64,000 bases of DNA from Rutstroemia sp. NJR-2017a BVV2 (lineage: Eukaryota; Ascomycota; Leotiomycetes; Helotiales; Rutstroemiaceae), in the NCBI GenBank assembly GCA_002946415.1, contig NJPS01000010.1, forward strand, positions 248,001 to 312,000, written 5' to 3'. The translations under genes and the position numbers were made by a program. Every line of letters begins with the position of its first letter. The first letter of the stretch is position 1. Below the pieces are notes generated by a model. It searched no databases, had not been told where the DNA came from, and worked only from the letters and a program-made list of their open reading frames with translations. This document shows positions 1-10,773 of the stretch, piece after piece.

Positions 1-1969
1 CCTTGAGGCTGCTTTTGGAAGGTCAAGGAGTGCTTCTGCCAGTTCTTGTCGTCTCTTTCTGGGTAATCTTCACGGGCGTGTGCACCACGGGATTCCTTTC
101 TCGCGGCGGCAGCTTCGGCGGTTTGGACGCTAGAATCATAATATCAGTACATGGATTTTCACAAGCGAAGTAAGAAGAGATAAAAGAGCAACTTACGCGC
201 AAGTCAACAAATTCCTCAATTCCAAAGTCTCAACCAAGTCCGAGTTCCAGATCATGCTTCGGTCCTGAGTCTTAACATCCTTGAAAGTTTGATCAACAGC
301 CTTGATCTTCTTGACACCCTCGTCCAAACTCTCTTGGGTTCTGAAGACGCTGACATCAGATTGCATGGCCTTTTGCATAGCTAGACGGATCTCGTGGGTG
401 CTCTTGGTACCGTCGGCAGTTCTGATGGAGTCGAGGACGCTGATTGAATCGGCACCTGCATCGGCGCTGATTTCCTTGTGTGGCATGCCTGGCTCGAAGT
501 TGTCACGAACGGTGTGAGATACAGCACGGCCGAAAACGATCAAATCGAGAAGAGAGTTGGCTCCGAGACGGTTGGCTCCGTGAACAGAGACACAAGCAGC
601 TTCACCACAGGCGAAGAGACCTGGTACAACCTTGTCCTTACCCTCGCTATCAACAGTGAGAACTTCACCAGTGTATTTGGTTGGGATACCGCCCATATTG
701 TAGTGAACAGTTGGGAGAACCGGGATAGGTTGCTTTCGGACATCGACACCGGAGAAAATGGAAGCGGTTTCGGAGATACCTGGGAGACGCTCGTGAAGGA
801 CATCAGGTGGCAAGTGACTGAGTTGGAGGTAGATATGATCCTTGTCTGGACCAACACCACGTCCTTCTCTGATTTCCATGGTCATTGATCGGGAGACGAC
901 ATCACGGGAAGCCAAGTCCTTGGCGGTTGGTGCGTAACGTTCCATAAATCGCTCACCCTCGGAGTTGAGGAGATATCCACCCTCACCACGAGCGCCTTCA
1001 GTGATCAAACAACCAGCGCCATAAATACCGGTAGGATGGAATTGAACGAACTCCAGATCTTGGTTAGGAAGGCCAGCACGAGCAACCATAGCCATTCCGT
1101 CACCAGTACATGTGTGCGCAGATGTACAACTGAAGTAAGCACGTCCATAACCACCAGTGGCCAAAACAGTGTTGTGAGCACGGAATCTGTGGAGAGTACC
1201 GTCTTCCTGGTTGTATGCGAGAACACCCTTACATTCACCATCTTCCATCAATAAATCGAGCGCGAAGTATTCGATGAAGTAATTTGTGTTGTGACGTAAA
1301 GATTGACCGTAGAGAGTGTGTAGAAGAGCGTGTCCGGTTCTGTCGGCAGCAGCACAACATCTGTATGCTTGACCACCCTTTCCGAACTTCTGCGATTGAC
1401 CACCAAAGGCACGTTGGTAACTGATGTATGTTAGTATGTGTTGTTGCAATGGCCGAACAGATCCCTTACATCTTGCCATCGTCCGTTCTTGAGAAGGGGC
1501 ATCCGTAGTTCTCTAATTCGATAACGGAAGCTGGCGCCTCTCTTGTCATGTAATGAATAGCATCTTGATCTCCCAGCCAATCCGAACCCTTAACAGTATC
1601 GTACATATGCCATCTCCAGTCATCCTCGTGCATGTTACCTAGGGCGGCATTGATTCCTCCTTGTGCGGCCACAGTATGACTTCGAGTGGGGAAAAGCTTC
1701 GATATACATGCTGTGTTAAAGCCAGCTTCCGCAAGACCGAAAGCTGCTCTCAGACCTGAACCTCCAGCGCCGACAACGATCGCATCGTACTCGTGATCCT
1801 AAGGAACATATCAGCCAAGATCTTTCACATGGGAATCTGGCATACATACAACGACCGGGTATTTGTTGCTCACGAACGGCGAGGCTTCCTTTGCTCTCAG
1901 TGGCGCGTGTGTTATGATTCGAGCTGTAGCAGTGTTAGCCAATGACGCCAGCCTCTGGAGCTGTTGCAT
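1..1969 (-). CDS. SDH1: Succinate dehydrogenase flavoprotein subunit (3' end cut by window)
   Basis: Mitochondrial complex II / TCA-cycle subunit that oxidises succinate to fumarate through covalently bound FAD. Exons on the minus strand: 1850-1969, 1470-1798, 197-1420 and <1-129; all junctions are GT-AG and keep phase. I chose ATG 1967-1969 because it gives a basic, hydroxylated presequence ([19 protein letters not shown]) followed by the FAD-binding start [15 protein letters not shown]. The exon at 1470-1798 carries [16 protein letters not shown], whose His is the known covalent FAD site. The big exon carries the substrate-site region around HPTGIYGAG and the R-G-G-rich stretch [19 protein letters not shown]. 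About 600 of the usual ~640 residues are present; the last ones lie outside the window. It is head-to-head with the cellobiose dehydrogenase gene. Identification is very secure. Confidence 0.97.
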
Positions 1970-3639
1970 GCATACCTGCAGGTCGGGTCGAGGAGAAAGT
2001 TCTACTTTGATTCCTCAATGCTCTCGATAGCTACAGCGTAAATCAACATCAGCATGTGTTTTGCTCGGCTTGGCTTTGCTTTCCCATCCATGGCTTCCGA
2101 GGTCTGGAGGGGACATACCGGAGAAGCAGCAGTAAATCTACGCATTGCGAACGACGACATGCTGCGGGAAGAATATAATGATGAAAGAAGGGAGAGAGTG
2201 TGTAACACCAATATTAATAGGAAGCCTTTCAGTAGACTTGCAATTGGAGGCAACCTTTGGTTTCGAAGTCGTTCACAAGTTCTAATTCCACTCCGGCACC
2301 CAACATTTAGCACAAATGATGATGGATAGATTTGCTGGTTTCGACCAATGAGCTTGCAGACAAAGCTTGCTTACACATTCCGGACGAGTTTCTGCCCACC
2401 GCTACCGAGGAACTTTCAAACTTTCTGGCGGGGCGAAGACGGAAATGCGGGCATTTTTGGAATATCATGTGATGCAGCTTTTGTTTGTCCCGATCGAGCT
2501 GTTTTTCTTTTTTAATCCCGATCGAGCCTTTTTGTGTTCGTGCTTTGACGGTTCTCGAACACATCTGCCGAAACTTGGGGAAAGTGTCAATGCGGCCAGC
2601 GACACATACACGTTAACGTGAAGACATTTTGTATCGCTCGACGATCTCTTGATAAACTCATACTCACATACTCTGTACGGAGGTAGTCACGATAGCTTCT
2701 TCTGTCGAGTGAACGACCGAGGCTTCATTACTTCACGGTTGTCTCATGGAGTATTATAGAAGTTCTGCCAGCGCCCCAGACAATCCCGTCGAGCTGTACA
2801 TCTATACCTCATCAGGATTCAGGATCTATGATCACGCTGTCGCGATTCAGTGAATTGCATTTTCAAGTGATGCTTATGCAGCGTTTATATGAGAAGTACT
2901 CAATCCTCTTGAATCCATCAATCGAATTCCATCAATTAAAGTATTGCGGCTTGCACAGCATATGGTGCCGTAGTTTCATACCCCAACAGTTCGGTAGCTT
3001 GCAGTGCAGGCAGGGTCGGGTAATTTGGGACTTCTTGGCTGATTCTCTGTTTCTTACTCGCCGCATTGGGCATATGGAACTCACATATATCCTAATATAT
3101 CACAAGGCAGTGGAATAGTAACGCCGCCTTCCCCACAATCGAGTTCATCCGGAAACGTTCCTCGTTCCTCGTGCCATCTTGAGTGCATGATGACTAGGAT
3201 TATTGCCGGCAGAAAGCCTTTCGCCTCCAACTAAGAAGAAATATATATTATATTTCAATAATTCCTTATCATTCATACCTATAGATGCTACCTTCCCCGG
3301 AAACTCTGTCCGTACAACCCTGGATGGCTCTGAAAAGTGCTCCATATCGCCATCCAAACAATGGCATTTTGTCTTGACATCGGATAAATGCTTTCCTCTT
3401 TCCCGAATTCTGGACATGGAGCATGCTGCATTCTATTGCTTTTAGATTGTGACTCTACATTGCTGACTTCTGAATGGTTAACCATGAGTTCACCCTGTAA
3501 TCTCTCTTGCCATTTCGAGATGGTGAGGTCCCGTGTCACTCCTGGGGCGATAGTATATGAGCATCTGTATCCTGCTCGAAAAGTCCTTTCTTCTTTTTCC
3601 TGTAGCTGCGTTCGGTAATTCTGGCCGATAGTCTCAATC
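1970..3639. other. Divergent intergenic region between SDH1 and CDH
   Basis: This 1.67 kb holds the upstream regions of two divergent genes. Open frames here are short, start without context and resemble no family I know. A TATA-like TAGTATATGA lies about 90 bases before the CDH start (near 3550). I see no RNA gene, repeat or relic. Confidence 0.5.
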
Positions 3640-6600
3640 ATGAGGATCCCACATCTTATCGCCAGCGTCATTGCTGTTGCCTCTTATGGTCAGTCCAATT
3701 TCTCGTTGACTCCTGTCAATTCTAAAAAGGAATGTTTGTTCTGACCTGATATAGCTTTCCATGGAGTATCTGCTCAAGACTTTGCTACCCACGGCTACTA
3801 TACGGAGCCAAACACGGGCATCACATTCTACACGAGTACAGAGGTGAACGGCACAATTGTGGGAGATGGAGAACTATCAATGGTTTCTCAAGGTGGCTAC
3901 ACTTTCGGAATGGCACTACCTCCAACAGCAGCCACAGTCGACTCATATGATTATATTGGTTTAATTGTGAGTTCACCGACATCGTTCTCAAACACCTCTA
4001 GCTAATCTACATCAGATTGGATCATTACCGAACGGCACAGGATGGAGCGGAGTTGTCCATGGTCAAACACAAAGTGCCGCCATGCCTGGGCACTTACTCT
4101 TGATCGCATGGCCATACAAAAACCAAATTATAACTTCCTTCCGTTATGGGTTCGTCTTCCACTGCCCTCTATTTCAGCGACGGTCAGGAATAGCACTCAC
4201 AGTTAATTGATAGGTCCTATGCTGCACCCGTACTCTATTACGGATCTGCAAGTGTAACCCAGCTTTACACCAACATCAACTCGACCCATTGGACGCTCGT
4301 CTACAAATGCACAAACTGCTTCAAGTTTGATGATCCATCTCAGTCAGCATACAATGTCTCCACTTCGGATCCAAGGTTGGTACATGTGTCCAAACTCAAA
4401 ATCTAATTAGCTAATAATATCATTTAGCGGTGCTTTCGAGTATGGATGGGCTCAGAACATTGGAGCACCAGATAACCCTGGAGACCCCGCAAACGCTGTC
4501 ATCTATCGTAAGATCCCATATGATTAGACACTTGATTCTCTAACCAGTATCGACTGTACTAACTTCCTAGAACACAACAATGGCATGGGCGAATTCCAAA
4601 TCAAGGTAGCCTCTGCAACCCAGGCTTCCTATTCGAAATGGGCTAGCATGACCGCTACTACTACGGCTGTCACCGGTACAGCCTCCGCTACGTCCACCTA
4701 TTCTTCGACGGCCGTACCGACTGCGACATCATATGATTATATCGTTGTTGGAGGAGGGGTGCGTATAGTTTCCTCAGCTCTCACACTCCATCGTCTCGCA
4801 GAGTTCATGCGAGATGATCTTGCTCTGGTTGATGTTCCGGCTTTGAGCGGCACAGTTGCCCTCACAGATTAGGATCTCTGCGACTACTTTCGTTTCTGTA
4901 TAGAAGATGAATTAAACTAATTTTCATAGGCTGGAGGTGTTCCTTTAGCAGATAAGCTTGCACAAAGCGGAAAGTCTGTCCTGTTGATAGAAAAGGGAGT
5001 TGCATCTTCCGGAAGATGGGGAGGAAGTAAGTATCACCATCAACCTTGTGTTTTAATGTCTTGCCCTTAAACTTACCACCTCTTAGCAATACGACCCGAA
5101 AGTGGCTGGCTCGATAAGACTAACCTCACATGGTTTGATATTCCTGGGGAATGCAACAGAATATGGCATGGTGGAAGCGCCGGTGTCGCTTGCTCTGATG
5201 TTGACCAAATGGCTGGCTGTGTTCTTGGCGGAGGTACAGCGGTAAACGCAGGTCTATGGTGGAAAGTAAGTTTGCCCGTTCCACTAAGTAGGATAGAAGC
5301 TAACCCTTCAAAGCCCAATCCGAAGGATTGGGATTATCTTTTCCCAGCAGGTTGGAGATCAACAGACGTGGCCGCAGCTACCACGAGAGTGTTCAACACA
5401 ATCCCTGGAACGGATCACCCTTCAATGGACGGCAAATTATACTTGCAATCTGGATACAATGTCGTCGCGAACGGGTTGAAAAATGCAGGCTGGACAAACG
5501 TTACCGCGAATAACGTTCCCGGCTCGAAGAACAGAACATTTTCCTTCACTCCGTATATGTACATCAACGGAGAGCGCGGTGGTCCACTTGCGACCTACCT
5601 CGTGGATGCCAGCAAACGCTCAAATTTCCACATGTGGTTGAACACTTCAGTAAAAAAAATTATCCGCGATGGAGGACATGCTACTGGTGTTCAGGTTGAG
5701 CCCGCCAATAATGGAGGTTATGGCGGGACAGTCAACTTAACACCAGTCACTGGACGTGTAATTGTCTCAGCTGGTGCATTTGGTACACCGAAACTGCTCT
5801 TCAGAAGTAAGCATCCAAAGAAAACATTATGGTGAGTGTTTACTAATAAGGAAACAGGTGGCATCGGTCCTACTGATCAGTTGCAAATCGTACAATCTTC
5901 TCCACTTGATGGGGCTACGATGATCAATTCAAGCTACTGGGTGAATCTTCCAGTGGGATACAATCTTCTGGATCATCTCAACGTAAGTGTGCCTGCAAGG
6001 ATTTTGAGCTCAAACATCACTGACCAAGAACAGACTGATGCCCAGATCTCACATCCTAGTATATCCTACTATGATTGGGTTGCGGCATGGGATACACCCA
6101 TTGCAGCCGACGCATCAAGTTATTTGAGTATGTCTTCCCAGATCCTAAGTCCGTTCTCCCATCTAATTAAAATTAGCCAAGCGAACGGGACCTCTTGCCC
6201 AAGCAGCACCGGATATCGGACCTATGTTCTGGGAGGAGATCACACCCGCAGATGGAATAACAAGACAATTTCAATGGACCGCTAGAGTTGAGGGAAATAC
6301 TCCTACGGCAATGACCCTAAGCGCTTATCTTGGTAGAGGAATGGTAGGACCTCGTGGAAGAACAACGGTATGTTGAGATTCGAGTACAATCCCTTACTTC
6401 TTGTGTTTAGACTACCGAAGTCTCCTCGCTTTCCTACCAACTAGACTTGTGAATCTCCTTCGCTAATTCTAATAATATGCAGATCGACAAAGGTTTGAGT
6501 ATGACAGTATCGACCATGCCTTGGGGAAACCAGTATGATCTTGCAGCAGTGGCTACAGCAATGGATCATCTGGTAGCTGCACTATCCACAGTTAAGAATC

Positions 6601-7266
6601 TTACCTTCATCGCGCCAGCCCCCGGTCAAAGTGGTGCAGATTTCGTTGCTAGCGTACGTTGCTCCTATATCGTCTCCTGCCATCAGCTTACTAAATCCCA
6701 CTATAGGTCCCCTTGACGTACGCCAATATCGGTGCTCGTCGTTCTAACCAGCAAGTTCCCGTTACCCTCTCCGATTGTTCTGTGTTACTAATATGCTACA
6801 CAGCTGGCTCGGTACTGCCAAACTCGGCACAGACTCCGGTCTCACTGGTGGAACATCAGTCGTTGATCTGAACACCAGAGTCTATGGAACGGATAATATT
6901 CATGTAGTCGACGCCAGTATATGTTGGTTCCCTCATTTCTCCATTCAGCCCATGGATGTCTCTCGACACAATCCACTAACACTCTTTCCTAGTCCCTGGA
7001 ATGCCTTCCACAAATCCCAGCTCCCTCATCGTCGTAGCGGCCGAATATGCCAGCCAGAAAATTCTCGCCCTACCTGCTCCGAAAGCACTTGCTCGCTATG
7101 CTCAATGCGGAGGATTGAACTATGATTTCACTCAGGGGGGCGCGTGTGCTGCGCCGTACCATTGCACTGTTGGGAATGCGTATTACTGGCAGGTATGTGA
7201 TTCTATCAATCTTCTATTTAACAAACAGAAAATATCTAACAATCTCGTTCTTTATAGTGTCTATAG
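3640..7266 (+). CDS. cdh: Cellobiose dehydrogenase: AA8 cytochrome + AA3_1 flavodehydrogenase + CBM1
   Basis: Secreted haemoflavoenzyme that oxidises cellobiose to its lactone and passes electrons via haem b to lytic polysaccharide monooxygenases. Exons: 3640-3688, 3755-3966, 4016-4149, 4214-4375, 4428-4507, 4571-4758, 4930-5026, 5087-5265, 5314-5806, 5858-5982, 6034-6127, 6177-6367, 6483-6653, 6707-6750, 6804-6922, 6993-7192, 7258-7266; 848 residues. Order: signal peptide (about 1-23); cytochrome domain with candidate haem ligands Met69 (GYTFGMALP) and His157 (NSTHWTLVYKC); Ser/Thr linker; GMC dinucleotide fold from about 267 (YDYIVVGGGAGG); active-site pair His740 (SNHWLGTAK) and Asn787 (PGMPSTNP); CBM1 from about 816 ending YYWQCL-stop. 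The CBM1 makes it a class IIA-type ascomycete CDH. Intron 6751-6803 starts GC rather than GT. Intron 5983-6033 is 51 nt with no stop, so it could be retained. Family call is certain; single splice sites are hand-derived. Confidence 0.95.
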
Positions 7267-9323
7267 GCGTACATGCAAGGGGTTTCAGCTCATGCACATT
7301 TTGAATTTTTACTTCATTGTACATATTTTTGGTCCCAATGTATGGATCAGCTTCATCAACTGAGTACATACATCTTCGTGCTCTTCCCTTCATTGTGATG
7401 ACTTCCACCGCCAGTGAAATTTGCATGTAAATTCCCACGCTCTCCAATTAAAAGCTATGCAGCGATGTAAAGAAAGTTTTCGCTCCTGGGAATCTCGGGT
7501 ATGACTCCTACATATAGCCTATATGTACCCCAGATTATCTACCCGTCTATCCACAAGTGGCATCATGCACCCCGGCTTTGTAATTTATCCTAAACAGTAA
7601 CTTACATTGGGCTTGTTTACTCAAAATTTACCTTGCATCTCTAGTAATCATAAGTTATGATTCTTTTTTCTGTGCTGTATTTCCACTTCGCTTTCTTGCT
7701 TTTCCTCTCCTTAATTTATCTGCTGGAACTTTATATACCGTATGACCATAACTCCAATCACCTCCACCTCCCACACCCCACCCCCAGGCCTTTCCACTCA
7801 ATTCACCCCAGCTCCCTTTCCAAATATCAAAACACAAAAAAAGCATCGAGCCATCGGTCCATCCTCCCGAAAACCGAAACCCAAAAACCATACCCCCTGC
7901 ATACGCACACATGCACCCCAGACGGCCTCGCGTCCCACGACATTCAGCCATCTTCTATCAGTCTTATATAGGCTGAAGTAAGTTTTGGGGTGGGTGTGCG
8001 CGTTCGTGCATGTGGATGGGGATGGGATTTGTGGGCATGGGGATGTGGATGTGGATGTGGATGTATATACTAAATCTCTTGAGGAGATTGTAGATTCTGA
8101 ATTTGTGGTTCTGTAAATGTGTGATGACTGTTACTTAGCCACTGTGTGAATTTGGTGGAGACTACATACACTGAGTACGAAAGTCTGAGTTCGTTAAGTG
8201 GAGGAATATTACTTAATCTTACAAAACAGGCGATTGTAATGCAGTGACTGTATTAAGTTGTAGCTAGTAAGTTGCTTGCTGATGATGTAGTCAATCCAGG
8301 CTGTGCTGCCGTGGGCTGTCGGTTCTCCTCACGAGCAATGGTCCCTAACTAAGGACGGCAACACAGCTCAGGGAACCGCTTGCAGTGGGGCAAGAACTAC
8401 GCTTATATTAAATGTAGGAACAGCCCCCTTTCTGAACCTCTCCTGGATCCTTTGTTTCGCTTTAGATCCTAAGTAATTACATTGCATTGGGATTATTTGC
8501 TCCTTTTCGTCACATCGGTGAGATAACCTCGCAGTCTTTCTCTCATATCCTGCGCATGTGAATCTCAGGATCTGATCTTCTTTCCCCCAAAGTCAACCCT
8601 CCGAACCCAGAAGCCCTCTCCGATGCAGAAATAACAGGTCGGAAACACTACCCAGAAAACTTCTTGACGATGGAAACATTACTGTAAGTCTGTATCTTAA
8701 ACTCTTCGTTTGGCAACAGTAATCAGCTCCAATCTATTGTCCTACTAGTAATTCGGCCTGTTTTATCTGTATCGGATAGACGTTCTAGAAAGGCGCATGT
8801 AAGCCTTGGTCTAAAACAAGCAGATATAAACTTACAGTTACTTACTTGAGGTCGCAGTCCTGCGCGGAGTGATCCCAAGTGTCGCCTGAGTACTGTACAG
8901 ATTGTTATTCTAGTGATAATCCGTCAAAGACTTGGGTGAGCAATGAACATACAAATTCAATTGCCTCATCAGCCTAAGCATAAACATGCACCACGGTGCC
9001 GCCACCTAATCCAGCAGAAGTCAGTTGATTGTAACTGGCTAGCTATATGTTTTGCTCACATTCGGAACAGGGCACGTCCAAACCGTCATAAGCATATTCA
9101 CCACCTAGGCTCAATAAGCATCCTTTCGTTTGAGGGTACTTATACAGTTCAACAATTCATCTGACGTACAGGCGTAACAGTATCCCAATTTCCGTGTAGT
9201 CTTGCTTGCCTCGTTGGAGGTAGCAGGTAGCTGCTTCGCTGAATTCGAATGGCCACCGTTTTTCTCCTGTGGCCTTCTCTTGGTGAAGGCATTTTCCGAC
9301 CCTTCATCATATATTAGCAGCAG
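7267..9323. other. Gene-poor region with simple repeats
   Basis: Two kilobases with no convincing gene. It contains a C/A-rich tract (about 7750-7930), a GGATGT hexamer array (about 8034-8066), an imperfect 13-base inverted repeat (8300-8312 with 8355-8367) and a short protein-like open stretch near 8580-8691 described in the findings. ORFs at 7657-7981 and 8943-9164 are low-complexity or featureless. Confidence 0.5.
8034..8066. repeat. (GGATGT)n microsatellite
   Basis: About five near-perfect copies of GGATGT/GGATGTG-like units in tandem, visible by eye between a G-rich stretch and TATATA. Simple-sequence repeat without apparent function. Confidence 0.7.
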
Positions 9324-10130
9324 CTACACGGTATGGTTCACAACAGATAGATAGCAAGCATATTTACCTCTACGTAGCTGGCTATGCGAGGTGTCTTTAC
9401 GCTTATCAACTGCCTCGAGGAGCCGCTCCATTGCGTGTGTCTTTCCCTCTCCGTAAATCAAGGGGATGAACACTTCGAATATACCAAGTAAACAATACGC
9501 GGTATCTTCATCCTTTGTAGTTTGCCGGCTACTAGACCAAATAATTCGTTCGGGAACGGAAAAGTGTGAAAGCGGCTCTCCGCGAAGTGCACGAATGTCA
9601 ATATTGGTTGCTTCATAAATCAGCTCTTGTAGCGAGTGTGACCTTTTATTACCCAAGAACCCCCATTCTACTGAGAAGAATTTGACTGATGCCGGAGCAA
9701 GAAGTTCCTGGAGGGTCCAACCCCGAGTGAACCATTTACTTGTGCAAAATGGGTGTTTCCACCGGCCTGTAACCCAGTCAGACACCCCCATCGGAACATC
9801 TGACATGTACACATAACAATGCGCCGCCTCTCTATACCAACGGAACATGGAATTAATGGCCTCCGATAGTTCACTGAAGTTCGGCTTATCTATACAGCAA
9901 GTGTCCACCCAGAAATACTGAAGGCCATCGTGGGCAGCTTGTCTTCGACAGAATTCGATTTTCCGGTATTCCTTCTTCCAGCGTGCGGTTCCTTGGATGA
10001 TGTCTTGATAGGATACCTCTTCGTTTGGATCGCCCCATGTGTGAGAGAGTATGGCATATGGGGGCACTGGTGAATTCCACTCTGTTAGGCTGATGTCACC
10101 GTCATCGTTCGAATAGAGGAGACGGATCAT
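9324..10130 (-). CDS. HET-domain protein (3' end unresolved)
   Basis: Heterokaryon-incompatibility (HET) domain protein, a family in which some members trigger cell death after fusion of unlike strains. The hallmark order is present: YAILSHTWGDPNEEVSYQD, then IEFCRRQAAHDGLQYFWVDT with CCIDK, then a long stretch ending FTRGWTLQELLAP, and DEDTAYCLLGIFEV followed by LIYGEGK. I start at the ATG ending at 10130 (MIRLLYSNDDG), matching the usual MRLL-type start; an upstream in-frame ATG at 10199 would add 23 residues. After the HET core the frame runs through a possible donor (GTAAAT near 9371) into an unrelated tail, so the true end may be a short spliced exon. No ankyrin, NACHT, kinase or WD repeat domain follows, so this is HET-only or truncated. 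It is divergent from another HET gene 0.6 kb away. Confidence 0.82.
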   Translation of the reverse strand: MIRLLYSNDDGDISLTEWNSPVPPYAILSHTWGDPNEEVSYQDIIQGTARWKKEYRKIEFCRRQAAHDGLQYFWVDTCCIDKPNFSELSEAINSMFRWYREAAHCYVYMSDVPMGVSDWVTGRWKHPFCTSKWFTRGWTLQELLAPASVKFFSVEWGFLGNKRSHSLQELIYEATNIDIRALRGEPLSHFSVPERIIWSSSRQTTKDEDTAYCLLGIFEVFIPLIYGEGKTHAMERLLEAVDKRKDTSHSQLRRGKYACYLSVVNHTV

Positions 10131-10773
10131 GATGTAGTCAAGGTCGTACAATGTAGACGCGATAGGGGTATGCGAGTTTTCATAGTCTAAGTGAATCAAA
10201 GCCAGAGAGCAGTGATAGCCTTATGTTCTCGGAGACGTTGATAAGACTCTGTGAGAGCGGGGTTAGTTTGCTTATGTGGCTGAGTAAGTTGCAGCTGAGA
10301 GTAACCTATTTGTGGCTGAGCGTATGTATAATTGTATCTATTCTACCTTTTCAAAGTAGGAAGGATTAAAAGAAGGAAGAAAGTAGAGAGAGCAGGTAAC
10401 AATTAGCTTGTGTGCGAAAAGTAGGAATGCGATTCTATTCCGACTAACTGCTAACCTTATTTGATTGCTTTACAATTCTCTGCTGTCTCCACATCTATAC
10501 TATTCTTTGGCGGTTCGTACGCTTGTATACTGGCTGTGGAACCAAATCCGCTAGTAGTCATGTATGAAGGCTCACAGCCTGCCGAAAAATCTGTGTAACC
10601 ACCTTCATCTTCTTCAGTTCGTTGCAGTTGAATTGCAACCCTCGGTCCCTCTTGAGCCCACCTCGAGTTCAACTTGTTTTATACTTTTACAACTTTCGCT
10701 ATTGAAATCTGTTTTTCTTGAATTGCTTGGTCGCTCTTGATATCATTCAGGCTTCTAACAGCACAGATATTAA
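10131..10773. other. Intergenic region between divergent HET genes
   Basis: Shared upstream region of the two HET genes. A 71-codon open frame on the minus strand (10457-10672) shows no recognisable motif and is probably chance. No repeats seen. Confidence 0.45.

Noticed and set aside
478..888. Plus-strand ORF of 136 codons antisense to SDH1
   Set aside because: It lies wholly within the conserved SDH1 exon on the other strand and has no family character; a shadow of codon bias.
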